Shown piece by piece: positions 1 through 6,783 of a DNA stretch of 35,103 nt. The notes under the pieces were generated by a model, which searched no databases, was not told the DNA's origin, and saw only the letters and a list, made by a program, of their open reading frames with translations. The stretch's first letter is position 1. Every line of letters begins with the position of its first letter. Origin of the DNA: Actinomycetota bacterium (GTDB lineage Bacteria > Actinomycetota > Actinomycetes > Nanopelagicales > Nanopelagicaceae); assembly GCA_016870795.1 (NCBI GenBank), contig VGAJ01000009.1:1-35103 (forward strand). The letters are read 5' to 3'. A program made the position numbers and the translations under genes.

Positions 1-778
1 GGCGATCTAGCATCCCGCCATGTCCTGGAAGAATTGTTCCCATATCCTTAATTGATAGATCTCGCTTTATGCCACTTTCTAATAGGTCGCCAACTGTTGC
101 AGTAAGTGCTCCGGCGCATCCTGCCAGCGCTCCAATTACTGGGTGATAATCAAGGAGATAGTAAAAAGCAAGCGAGCTTCCAATTGCGCTAAATATCAAC
201 CCGCCAAAGAATCCTTCCCAGGTCTTCTTTGGTGAAATCTTTGGAGCAAGAGGGTGTTTTCCAAGTAAAACTCCGAAGGCCCAAGCAAAGGTGTCATTGC
301 AGCCAACCATGATCACAAGCGTTGCAATATAGGAAAATCCCTCCCCAGATCTGGCAAGTAGAAGAATAAAACCTGCCACAAAGCCTGGATATAAAAGTGC
401 AAAAGCTGATGCGGTAGCTCTACTAACAAAGCCATCAACTCCGCCGCGAAGAACAAGGAGTAAGTTAAAAATTAAGGAAACTACCATCGAAACAGTCAAG
501 CCTGGAAGCCCGCCAATCCAAGTACTTCCAAGAATTAAGGCAGTTGAAAGAGCAAGCCCTAGGTAATTTGAAGTAATGCCCCGAGCTTTAAATGCTGCAG
601 TTAACTCCTTTAGAGCAATCAAAACCGCAACAGTCACAAATGCTGCAAAAGCAATTGGAGCATATGAGATGGTGGAGAAAACTATTGCAAGAAGTAATAG
701 ACCTACCAAAATGGAGGGGAAGAGCTTTCGCCCCGCCTTCTTATTTATCGCCTTATTAATTGAGTGAAGGTCGCTCAT
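1..778 (-). CDS. cdsA: Phosphatidate cytidylyltransferase (CDP-diglyceride synthase), 3'-truncated by window edge
   Basis: CdsA makes CDP-diacylglycerol from phosphatidate and CTP, the branch point of membrane phospholipid synthesis. It is an integral membrane enzyme. The frame is open from an ATG at 778 to base 1 (259 codons seen) and consists of successive hydrophobic segments after a short basic N-terminus (MSDLHSINKAINKKAGRK). The last 25 visible residues (about 235-259) carry the full family signature: S-x-x-K-R, then K-D, then PGHGGMLDR, which holds the metal/CTP-binding acidic residues. Only the last few residues and the stop should be missing, since this signature lies close to the C-terminus. 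It starts 15 nt after the frr stop, so it is the last visible gene of rpsB-tsf-pyrH-frr-cdsA, the usual actinobacterial order. The identity is secure from the signature. Confidence 0.95.
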   Translation of the reverse strand, partial: MSDLHSINKAINKKAGRKLFPSILVGLLLLAIVFSTISYAPIAFAAFVTVAVLIALKELTAAFKARGITSNYLGLALSTALILGSTWIGGLPGLTVSMVVSLIFNLLLVLRGGVDGFVSRATASAFALLYPGFVAGFILLLARSGEGFSYIATLVIMVGCNDTFAWAFGVLLGKHPLAPKISPKKTWEGFFGGLIFSAIGSSLAFYYLLDYHPVIGALAGCAGALTATVGDLLESGIKRDLSIKDMGTILPGHGGMLDR

Positions 779-793
779 AGTTTTACCTCAAAG

Positions 794-1354
794 TTAGACT
801 TCGAGAAGTTCGGCTTCCTTATGCTTTAACATCTCATCGATTTTTGCCACATGATCAGAGGTGACTTTCTCAAGCTCTTTCTCGCCGCGAGAGAGATCAT
901 CTTTACCAATCTGGCCATCTTTCTCTAGCTTCTCCATGGCCTCTTTAGCAGCTCTTCTAATGCTTCGAATCGAGATTTTAGAATCCTCAGCCTTGGTCTT
1001 TGCCACCTTAATAAACTCTTTACGTCTCTCCTCAGTTAGCTGTGGGAAATTAACGCGAATTACTGTGCCATCTCCCCCAGGATTTACTCCAAGATCTGAT
1101 TCTCTAATTGACTTCTCTATTGAGGTGATTGCTCCCTTATCAAATGGGGTAATCATCGCTGTTCTTGCCTCTGGAACTTGAATTGTTGCGAGTTGCGAAA
1201 GCGGGGTGAGAGTTCCGTAATACTCAACCATAATCTTGGCGAACATTGATGGATGGGCTCTTCCAGTTCTAATCGCTGCCATATCTTCCTTTGCAACGTC
1301 AACAGCCTTATTCATCTTGGTATTGGTATCGGCAATTACTGTTTGAATACTCAT
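794..1354 (-). CDS. frr: Ribosome recycling factor
   Basis: RRF works with EF-G to split post-termination 70S complexes in the cytoplasm. The product is 186 residues, the normal family length (about 185). Typical RRF features are visible: an N-terminal helix with DMAAIRTGRAHPSMF (about 24-38), the central IQVPEARTAMITPFDKGAI stretch, NFPQLTEERRKEFIK, and a long C-terminal helix rich in Lys/Glu (EKVTSDHVAKIDEMLKHKE). It begins 9 nt after the pyrH stop and is followed 15 nt later by cdsA, so it is cotranscribed with both. Nothing is unusual. Confidence 0.98.
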   Translation of the reverse strand: MSIQTVIADTNTKMNKAVDVAKEDMAAIRTGRAHPSMFAKIMVEYYGTLTPLSQLATIQVPEARTAMITPFDKGAITSIEKSIRESDLGVNPGGDGTVIRVNFPQLTEERRKEFIKVAKTKAEDSKISIRSIRRAAKEAMEKLEKDGQIGKDDLSRGEKELEKVTSDHVAKIDEMLKHKEAELLEV

Positions 1355-1363
1355 CTATTCCCC

Positions 1364-2086
1364 TTAATTAACTAACGTTCCGATTGCCTCGCCACGAACA
1401 GCGCGAGCAATATTGCCATTTTCAAGAAGGTTAAATACCACGATAGGCAATTTATTCTCGCGGCAGAGGCTAAATGCTGCAGCATCGGCTACAGCAAGTG
1501 ATTTCGATAAAACTTCATCATAGGTAATAACGTCATAGCGCTTTGCATCTTTATCTTTTCTAGGATCTGCTGAATAGACCCCATCAACCCCGCTCTTAGC
1601 AAGAAGAAGAGCATCTACTCCTATTTCAAGTGCTCTCTGAGCTGCAACGGTATCGGTTGTGAAAAATGGCATACCCGCGCCTGCGCCAAAGATAACTACT
1701 CGCCCCTTTTCTAGATGGCGAATTGATCTACGTGGAATATATGGCTCAGCAACTTGACCCATAGCAATAGCGGTTTGAACTCTGGTTTCAATTCCTTCTT
1801 TTTCTAGAAAATCTTGTAGCGCTAGGCAGTTCATAACAGTTCCTAGCATTCCCATATAGTCGGCTCTAGCACGATCCATACCGCGCTCTTGAAGTTCTGC
1901 GCCTCTAAAGTAATTTCCGCCGCCAACAACAATAGCTACTTGAGTTCCGGAGCGAACTACCTCTGCAATTTGCTCGGCAACGCCATGGACTACATCTGGA
2001 TCTACTCCAACGCCCTTGCTTCCGCCAAAGACCTCACCAGATAATTTAAGGAGTACTCGCTTATAGGCCTTTCGCTTATCTGCCAT
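1364..2086 (-). CDS. pyrH: Uridylate kinase (UMP kinase)
   Basis: PyrH phosphorylates UMP to UDP with ATP. It is a hexameric cytoplasmic enzyme of the amino-acid-kinase fold, usually activated by GTP and inhibited by UTP. The 240-residue product shows the N-terminal LLKLSGE (12-18), the glycine loop GGGNYFRG (55-62), the UMP-site region [15 protein letters not shown], and the C-terminal ATP-site stretch with [14 protein letters not shown] and [15 protein letters not shown]. The ATG has a clear AAGGAG (2094-2099, minus sense) 7 nt upstream. It is separated from tsf by 41 nt and from frr by 9 nt, so it lies within the rpsB operon as in most bacteria. Confidence 0.98.
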   Translation of the reverse strand: MADKRKAYKRVLLKLSGEVFGGSKGVGVDPDVVHGVAEQIAEVVRSGTQVAIVVGGGNYFRGAELQERGMDRARADYMGMLGTVMNCLALQDFLEKEGIETRVQTAIAMGQVAEPYIPRRSIRHLEKGRVVIFGAGAGMPFFTTDTVAAQRALEIGVDALLLAKSGVDGVYSADPRKDKDAKRYDVITYDEVLSKSLAVADAAAFSLCRENKLPIVVFNLLENGNIARAVRGEAIGTLVN

Positions 2087-2127
2087 ATCGCCACTCCTTA
2101 AATATCTAGAGATCTACGGAAATAACT

Positions 2128-2955
2128 TTACTGTCCTACTCGGAATCGATAGAAGGCTGACACGGAATTTTGCGCCTCAGTAAGGATGGCTGCAACGCTC
2201 TTTTTCTGATCTTTAGCAAAGGCCTGCTCAAGAAGAGCAACTTCTTTGATAAAGCCAGTCACGCGCCCCTCAGTAATCTTGGCGATAGCTGCCTCAGGCT
2301 TACCCTCATTCTTAGCGGTCTCTTCAGCAACTTTACGCTCATGCTCTAAGACATCAGCAGGCACTGAAGCTCTATCTAAGTACTGTGGGGCAAAGGCTGC
2401 AATGTGCTGAGCAATATCCTTGCCAACTACTGCATCATCTTTCGCAAGTGCTACCAATACTCCAACTTGTGGTGGCAAATCTGGGCTAGTGCGATGTAGA
2501 TATTGAGCATTGGGCGAGCCTTGAATTACTGCAAGACGTCTTAACTCAACTTTCTCACCCATTGTCGCATTAGCTTCATCAATTACCTCTTGCACAGCTT
2601 TACCTGTTGCAAGCTTTGAAGTTAGAAATGCTGCAAGATCGCTCTGCTTTGAGGAAAATAGGTGCTCAAGAAGTTCATTGGCAACTGCTTGAAATCTCTC
2701 TCCCTTAGCAACGAAATCTGTTTCACAATTAAGTTCAAGCATTACCGAAGTGTTGCCCTCTGATTTGGCAGCGATAAGTCCATTTGAAGTGGCTCTACCT
2801 TCACGCTTGGTAACACCTTTAAGGCCTTTAACTCGGATAATTTCTACTGCCTTATCAAAGTCGCCTTCTGCTTCATCTAAAGCTTTTTTGCAATCGACCA
2901 TGCCGGCTGCAGTTGCTTCGCGAAGTCTCTTAACATCAGCTGCTGAATATGACAC
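2128..2955 (-). CDS. tsf: Translation elongation factor Ts
   Basis: EF-Ts is the guanine-nucleotide exchange factor for EF-Tu. The 275-residue protein has the N-terminal UBA-like domain (about 1-50, with LREATAAGMVDCKKAL), the EF-Tu contact motif TDFVAKG (79-85), and then the core domain to the C-terminus (VGVLVALAKDDAV, HIAAFAPQYL). The start is a GTG that directly follows the rpsB TAA with no spacer. Its Shine-Dalgarno sequence AAGGAG (2961-2966) is written into the last codons of rpsB, 5 nt upstream, so the two genes are very likely translationally coupled. The pairing rpsB-tsf is near universal. Confidence 0.98.
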   Translation of the reverse strand: MSYSAADVKRLREATAAGMVDCKKALDEAEGDFDKAVEIIRVKGLKGVTKREGRATSNGLIAAKSEGNTSVMLELNCETDFVAKGERFQAVANELLEHLFSSKQSDLAAFLTSKLATGKAVQEVIDEANATMGEKVELRRLAVIQGSPNAQYLHRTSPDLPPQVGVLVALAKDDAVVGKDIAQHIAAFAPQYLDRASVPADVLEHERKVAEETAKNEGKPEAAIAKITEGRVTGFIKEVALLEQAFAKDQKKSVAAILTEAQNSVSAFYRFRVGQ

Positions 2956-3777
2956 TTATGCTCCTTGGTTCTCAGTTGGTGCTTCAGGAGATCCTGCAAG
3001 TAGCTCCTTTTCCCAATCTGCAAGAGGCTCACCTGCAGCAACGCTTCCTTCAGCGCTCTTAGCTGCATCCATTGCTTCTTTAGCAACATTTGCAGAGCGC
3101 GCTTGAAGTCCTGCTGCAACAGCATCTGCAATAACGCGAGTTAGCAGCGCTACTGAGCGAATCGCATCATCGTTTCCAGGAATCTTGAAATCAACTTCAT
3201 CTGGATCGCAATTGGTATCAAGAATTGCAATAACTGGAATTCCAAGCTTATGAGCCTCAGCAACTGCTAGATGCTCTTTCTTAGTATCAACCACCCAAAC
3301 TGCCGATGGCAACTTGGTCATGTTACGAATTCCATCAAGGTTCTTATGAAGCTTTTCGCGCTCACGACGGAGCAAGAGAAGTTCTTTTTTAGTTAGAACT
3401 TGATCATTAGATGCCTCAAGCGCCTCTAGTTCCTTAAGGCGCTGGATACGCTTATATACAGTTGGGAAGTTGGTCAGCATTCCACCGAGCCAACGCTCTG
3501 TGACATAAGGCATTCCAACTCGAGCGGCTTGAGACTTAATTGGCTCTTGAGCCTGCTTCTTTGTTCCTACAAATAGTAGGTGTCCACCCTTTGCAACGCT
3601 ATCTTTGACAAAGTCATAGGTCTTATCGATTAGCGCAAGTGATTGCTGAATATCGATGATGTAGATTCCATTGCGCTCTGTGAAGATAAAGCGCTTCATC
3701 TTTGGATTCCAACGACGAGTCTGATGTCCGAAGTGAACACCGCTGTCGAGGAGTTCTCGCATTGTTACAACCGCCAT
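2956..3777 (-). CDS. rpsB: 30S ribosomal protein S2
   Basis: S2 is a late-assembling protein of the 30S subunit. The product is 273 residues and shows the canonical S2 sequence: [22 protein letters not shown] at the N-terminus, [55 protein letters not shown] and [17 protein letters not shown]. Beyond about residue 230 there is an Ala/Glu-rich acidic tail, common in actinobacterial S2. The ATG has AAGGAG (3787-3792) 9 nt upstream. A structured leader of about 170 nt precedes it (separate entry), which suggests autoregulation as known for rpsB leaders in other bacteria. It is the first gene of rpsB-tsf-pyrH-frr-cdsA. Confidence 0.99.
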   Translation of the reverse strand: MAVVTMRELLDSGVHFGHQTRRWNPKMKRFIFTERNGIYIIDIQQSLALIDKTYDFVKDSVAKGGHLLFVGTKKQAQEPIKSQAARVGMPYVTERWLGGMLTNFPTVYKRIQRLKELEALEASNDQVLTKKELLLLRREREKLHKNLDGIRNMTKLPSAVWVVDTKKEHLAVAEAHKLGIPVIAILDTNCDPDEVDFKIPGNDDAIRSVALLTRVIADAVAAGLQARSANVAKEAMDAAKSAEGSVAAGEPLADWEKELLAGSPEAPTENQGA

Positions 3778-3786
3778 GGCGGCACG

Positions 3787-3967
3787 CTCCTTAAGCGCGA
3801 ACTTTTCGTTCGCATCGGTTAATGAACCAACTATTTGTTAGTTCTCTAGCGTCTAGGCACCGACTAACCCATTTAGAGTCAGACCGAAATGGTTTCCTCA
3901 AGTTAATTACAGCGTGTGTAATTAAATGAAGTAGACGCGTGAAGTCACAGAGTTTTACCTCTGTGCA
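3787..3967 (-). promoter_or_regulatory. rpsB 5' leader with five consecutive stem-loops
   Basis: In the minus (rpsB) sense the leader holds five hairpins in a row. A is 3946-3952 with 3959-3965 (7 bp, 6 nt loop). B is 3903-3911 with 3917-3925 (9 bp, 5 nt loop, AT-rich). C is 3869-3874 with 3887-3892 (6 bp). D is 3837-3842 with 3863-3868 (6 bp). E is 3797-3802 with 3808-3813 (GCGAAC/GTTCGC, GAAAA loop). They are followed by the AAGGAG Shine-Dalgarno. All stems are perfectly paired by eye. Autogenous control of rpsB by S2 binding its leader is known in other bacteria; that this leader does the same is inference. Hairpin B could alternatively be a DNA operator. Confidence 0.55.
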
Positions 3968-3973
3968 GGCCAA

Positions 3974-3979
3974 ATCCTA
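3974..3979 (-). promoter_or_regulatory. Possible -10 element for the rpsB operon
   Basis: TAGGAT in the minus sense fits the TAnnnT -10 pattern. It would place the transcript start near 3967, immediately before the first leader hairpin (3965). No convincing -35 hexamer is visible at 16-18 nt upstream (that stretch reads GAAAAA), so the call is weak and rests mainly on its position relative to the hairpins. Confidence 0.25.
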
Positions 3980-4061
3980 CCCGACCCACAACCCCACTTT
4001 TTCCACCAATATCGCCCATAACTGCCCTAGATCGATAAGGGTGCAAGGCAGATTTGCCTCT

Positions 4062-4190
4062 ATGAAAGCCGCTGCTCTTCTCACCGCCTTTCTTATTGGC
4101 CTGGTTGCAGGGATTACATTTTCCGATCCACTAAATATTGAAATATCTTCAAAGCCGCTGAAAGAGGATATTCGTAGGGGTATAGATTAA
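4062..4190 (+). CDS. Small single-pass membrane protein, unknown function
   Basis: I do not recognise a family. The 42-codon frame starts [20 protein letters not shown], one clear hydrophobic helix of about 17 residues, followed by a polar tail ([20 protein letters not shown]) that would lie outside or inside depending on topology. The frame stays open further upstream to an ATG at 3939, but that part lacks hydrophobic or protein-like character and overlaps the rpsB leader, so I prefer 4062. A 5-bp hairpin (4046-4050 with 4055-4059) sits just before the ATG and would occlude any weak AAGG ribosome site. The stop is only 5 nt before the glpX ATG, so the two are probably cotranscribed and coupled. 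Being ahead of a cytosolic FBPase says little about its role. Confidence 0.55.
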   Translation: MKAAALLTAFLIGLVAGITFSDPLNIEISSKPLKEDIRRGID

Positions 4191-4195
4191 GAACT

Positions 4196-5155
4196 ATGGC
4201 ATTTACCCAACCCTCACGAAATCTAGCTCTTGAGCTAGTGCGAGTTACTGAGACTGCAGCGATTGCAGCATCTCGCTGGGTTGGACGAGGGGCAAAAAAT
4301 GATGCTGATCAAGTAGCAGTCGATGGCATGAGAAAGATGATCAATACCGTCTCCATGAATGGCGTAATAGTTATTGGCGAGGGCGAGAAAGATCACGCTC
4401 CGATGCTATTTAATGGCGAGCAGGTTGGCGATGGAAATGGTCCATCAGTTGATGTTGCAGTAGATCCAATTGATGGCACAACTCTTACCGCTAAGGGAAT
4501 GAATAACGCAATTAGCGTAATCGCACTTGCCGAGCGTGGCACTATGTTTGATCCAACAACTGTATTTTATATGAAGAAGTTAGTTGTTGGCCCAGAAGCA
4601 GCTGACGTTGTCGACATCACCGCCCCGGTTAAAGAGAACTTGAAACGGATCGCTAAGGCAAAACGCCGTGATATCGAATCACTAACGGTTGTTCTCCTGG
4701 ATAGGCCAAGACATGATCAATTAGTTAAGGAGATCAGAGAGACTGGAGCAAGAATTAAATTCATCACCGATGGCGATGTGGCAGGAGCAGTTGAAGCAGC
4801 CCGCGATGAGACAGGAATTGATGCCCTCATGGGAATTGGTGGCACTCCGGAAGGAATCATTGCCGCTTGCGCTATGAAGTGTTTAGGCGGGGTAATTCAA
4901 GCGATCCTGCATCCAAGGGATGAGGCAGAGCGAGAGAAAGCCATAGCAAATGGCATGGATCTTGAGAAGGTATTAACTACCAATGATCTAGTTTCAGGTG
5001 AGAATGTCTTCTTTGCCGCAACTGGAATAACAGATGGCGAGCTATTAAAGGGTATTCGCTTCACAGATCGATATATCCAATCAAACTCGCTTGTAATGCG
5101 CTCTCGTTCAAAGACAATACGATTTATTTCTAGCGAGCACCCGCTACAAGATTGA
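4196..5155 (+). CDS. glpX: Fructose-1,6-bisphosphatase class II
   Basis: GlpX hydrolyses fructose-1,6-bisphosphate to fructose-6-phosphate, the committed step of gluconeogenesis; class II enzymes are metal-dependent and cytoplasmic. The 319-residue protein shows the diagnostic [20 protein letters not shown] block (61-80) and the inositol-phosphatase-like metal site [11 protein letters not shown] (87-97). Further on are GDVAGAV and [20 protein letters not shown], a typical GlpX glycine-rich stretch. The family norm is about 320-340, so it is complete. Class II is the usual and often only FBPase in actinobacteria. It follows a 42-codon membrane ORF by 5 nt and meets xerC tail to tail 3 nt after its stop. 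There is no strong Shine-Dalgarno, consistent with coupling to the small ORF. Confidence 0.96.
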   Translation: MAFTQPSRNLALELVRVTETAAIAASRWVGRGAKNDADQVAVDGMRKMINTVSMNGVIVIGEGEKDHAPMLFNGEQVGDGNGPSVDVAVDPIDGTTLTAKGMNNAISVIALAERGTMFDPTTVFYMKKLVVGPEAADVVDITAPVKENLKRIAKAKRRDIESLTVVLLDRPRHDQLVKEIRETGARIKFITDGDVAGAVEAARDETGIDALMGIGGTPEGIIAACAMKCLGGVIQAILHPRDEAEREKAIANGMDLEKVLTTNDLVSGENVFFAATGITDGELLKGIRFTDRYIQSNSLVMRSRSKTIRFISSEHPLQD

Positions 5156-5158
5156 TTC

Positions 5159-6070
5159 TCAAGCCCTGGGATGGGCTTGCTCATATGCTTTTTTGATTCT
5201 CTCTTGAGAGACATGGGTATATATCTGAGTAGTTGCAAGGGATGAGTGACCGAGAATCTCTTGAACAGTTCTTAAATCTGCGCCACCTTCAAGTAAATGT
5301 GTTGCTACGCTATGTCTAATAGTATGTGGTCCTAATTTCTTATCGCTACCAATTGCCTCCATCGCTTGATAAACAACGCTTCTAGCAACTCTCTGATCAA
5401 TTCTCTTGCCACGAGAACCAATAAATAGCGCGCTGCCACTTGCTTCACTTACTAGCTCTGCTCTTCCTTTATTAATCCAATTATCAACAGCATTAAGTGC
5501 TGGTTGGCCAAGAGGAACGATTCTTTCTTTACTTCCTTTACCCATCACTTTGATAGTTGATCTCTGCCTATCAATATCACCAAGATCTAGACCAACTAGC
5601 TCTGAGATACGAATACCTGAGCCATATAAGACTTCAACTAACGCTAGATCTCGAAGCGAGCTGGCACTTTCCTCTTCCTGCGCTCTTATCTCAAGTGCTT
5701 TTATTGTTAGCGCTGCACTTTCGATATCTAAAACATCAGGCAAATTTCTCTCAGGCTTTGGGGCAATTAAATCTTTACCAATATCTCTTGCTAGCCAGCC
5801 GCTTCTAGCCCCCCAATAGGTAAAGGCGCGTATTGAAACTACTCGGCGGGTAATTGAAGATCTAGCTGCTCCCTTACTAGAGAGGTTTGCAAGCCAAGAG
5901 CGAATGTGATTTAGCTCTAGCTGAGCAAACTCTGACACTCCCAATTGATTTATGTGAACCAAGAGCGACTCTAAATCGGCAAGGTATGCCCTAATGGAGT
6001 TCTCTGAGAGATTTCGCTCAGCGATTAGATGGCTGCGATAAGCCTTTGCCAACTCACTATCTAGCGCCAT
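5159..6070 (-). CDS. xerC: Tyrosine recombinase XerC
   Basis: XerC, with XerD, resolves chromosome dimers at dif. The 303-residue product has the N-terminal SAM-like core-binding domain (about 5-90, with LSENSIRAYLADLESLL) and the C-terminal catalytic domain. All six catalytic residues are present: R154 (GSGIRISEL), K178 (MGKGSKERIVP), H249 and R252 (GPHTIRHSVATHLL), H275 (LGHSS) and the nucleophile Y284 (TQIYTHVS). It is full length. I call it XerC rather than XerD because of its position near rpsB-tsf, the actinobacterial xerC locus; sequence alone cannot separate the two with certainty. It converges with glpX (3 nt apart) and its upstream spacer carries palindromes (separate entry). No dif-like site was seen beside it. 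Confidence 0.9.
   Translation of the reverse strand: MALDSELAKAYRSHLIAERNLSENSIRAYLADLESLLVHINQLGVSEFAQLELNHIRSWLANLSSKGAARSSITRRVVSIRAFTYWGARSGWLARDIGKDLIAPKPERNLPDVLDIESAALTIKALEIRAQEEESASSLRDLALVEVLYGSGIRISELVGLDLGDIDRQRSTIKVMGKGSKERIVPLGQPALNAVDNWINKGRAELVSEASGSALFIGSRGKRIDQRVARSVVYQAMEAIGSDKKLGPHTIRHSVATHLLEGGADLRTVQEILGHSSLATTQIYTHVSQERIKKAYEQAHPRA
5160..5179 (+). terminator. Hairpin after glpX (possible terminator)
   Basis: A perfect 7-bp inverted repeat (CAAGCCC/GGGCTTG, 6 nt loop) begins 5 nt after the glpX stop and lies within the last codons of xerC on the other strand. A run of six T starts only about 9 nt after the stem, so it is not a textbook U-tail terminator; it may still stop glpX transcripts. 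Confidence 0.35.
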
Positions 6071-6112
6071 AAACCCTAGGTTATCTAGGAATCACCTCTA
6101 AGAACGATAGAC

Positions 6113-6170
6113 ACAGCGTTGCTTATAAGCAACACTTAATCCACGCTGTTTCAGATGCGCAAAGTGTGGA
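6113..6170. repeat. Nested inverted repeats between xerC and a small plus-strand ORF
   Basis: The 147 bp spacer holds a perfect 16-nt palindrome GTTGCTTATAAGCAAC (6118-6133). Around it is a second pair, ACAGCG (6113-6118) with CGCTGT (6144-6149). A third, mutually competing pair is ATCCAC (6139-6144) with GTGGAT (6165-6170). There is no T-run after any stem on either strand, so this is not a standard terminator. The TATAAG core could serve as a -10 for either divergent gene, but no matching -35 is visible. It may be an operator or part of a small structured RNA; I cannot decide. Confidence 0.45.
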
Positions 6171-6217
6171 TCTTCTTCGGTGGTTTGTCAGAGGTAAGTG
6201 AATCACTTAGCTACTAA

Positions 6218-6472
6218 ATGGCGAAGGGGCAGCAATTGAAAATTCTCTTAGTAATAAGTGATACAGCCCTTGAGCCAAGCCTTACAAATACTGCGACTGA
6301 AATAAGAGTCACAATTGGAATCAATGATGATTTTGATCAGATTTTAGATGTTACATCCGGGATATTAGACACTGAGCAGATAGCTCACTTGCATCGCCTA
6401 TGGGCAGATGATGCTTTTCCTAGGGACTTTAATCGAACTGGAGATGAGCTAATCATCACTGCAAGAGAGTGA
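6218..6472 (+). CDS. Small hypothetical protein
   Basis: I do not recognise a family. The frame encodes at most 84 residues, mixed and soluble-looking, with a hydrophobic beta-like start (LKILLVISD), an acidic middle (INDDFDQILDVTSG) and a charged end (RTGDELIITARE). The ATG at 6218 directly follows an in-frame stop and has no close ribosome site (a GAGG lies more than 20 nt upstream). A TTG at 6236 has AAGGGG 6 nt upstream and would give a 78-residue protein beginning MKILLVISD, which looks the more natural start. Its TGA abuts the stop of the minus-strand regulator gene with no base between them. No opposing gene overlaps the frame, which favours it being real. Confidence 0.5.
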   Translation: MAKGQQLKILLVISDTALEPSLTNTATEIRVTIGINDDFDQILDVTSGILDTEQIAHLHRLWADDAFPRDFNRTGDELIITARE

Positions 6473-6736
6473 TTAGCTGCGCTTCTTATCTATTGCGCCA
6501 AGGGCGATAAGCAGAGTCTCTGGAGACACTTCAAGTGCTTGAGCAAGTGGGGCAATGACATCAATTTTTGGGGTGCGCTCTTGGCGAAAATATCGCGAGA
6601 TCGAGCCCTTATCGATTCCTGTTTTTAAGTGGAGTTCTTCAAGCCCTGAAATCCCTAATTGTTCCATTCTTGCTCTTAGCCAATCTGATGATTCGCTAGG
6701 AGTTAACTTCGCTCCTCTTTTTAAAGCTGTGCCCAT
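6473..6736 (-). CDS. XRE/Cro-type helix-turn-helix protein
   Basis: This is an 87-residue protein that is essentially one DNA-binding domain. Residues about 20-75 fit the Cro/C1-type fold: MEQLGISGLEELHLKTGI, then KGSISRYFRQERTPKID, then APLAQALEVSPETLL. Only short tails flank it (basic MGTALKRGAK at the start, GAIDKKRS at the end), so it has no effector domain. It lies 33 nt downstream of cimA in the same direction and could be the distal gene of the branched-chain amino-acid operon, though a terminator-like hairpin spans the cimA stop. AAGGAG is present but about 16 nt before the ATG, longer than ideal, and no alternative start codon is visible. The target is unknown; the nearby palindromes at 6113-6170 are a possible site by inference only. 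Confidence 0.8.
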   Translation of the reverse strand: MGTALKRGAKLTPSESSDWLRARMEQLGISGLEELHLKTGIDKGSISRYFRQERTPKIDVIAPLAQALEVSPETLLIALGAIDKKRS

Positions 6737-6762
6737 AGCTAAATTCTTTTCTCTCCTTACCT

Positions 6763-6783
6763 AAAAACCTTACTCAGGTTTTT
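6763..6783 (-). terminator. Terminator-like hairpin spanning the cimA stop
   Basis: In the minus sense AAAAACCT pairs with AGGTTTTT around a GAGTA loop (8 bp; the 3' arm itself ends in U5). The cimA TAA lies at the loop/3'-arm junction. The stem is A-U rich, so termination is probably partial, which would allow some readthrough into the helix-turn-helix gene. Confidence 0.4.

Noticed and set aside
3791-3973. 60-codon minus-strand ORF (TTG start) spanning the rpsB leader
   Set aside because: It has no ribosome site, no protein-like pattern, starts before the likely transcription start, and is explained by the hairpin-rich leader.
3939-4061. Upstream extension of the 42-codon membrane ORF to an ATG at 3939
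   Set aside because: The added 41 residues are low-complexity leader sequence overlapping rpsB leader hairpins; the hydrophobic start at 4062 looks like a natural N-terminus.
5406-5819. 137-codon plus-strand ORF opposite xerC
   Set aside because: Shadow of xerC, which has all catalytic residues; composition is Leu/Ser-rich reverse-complement type.
6071-6217. dif site beside xerC
   Set aside because: The palindromes do not fit the 11-6-11 dif layout or its conserved arms.
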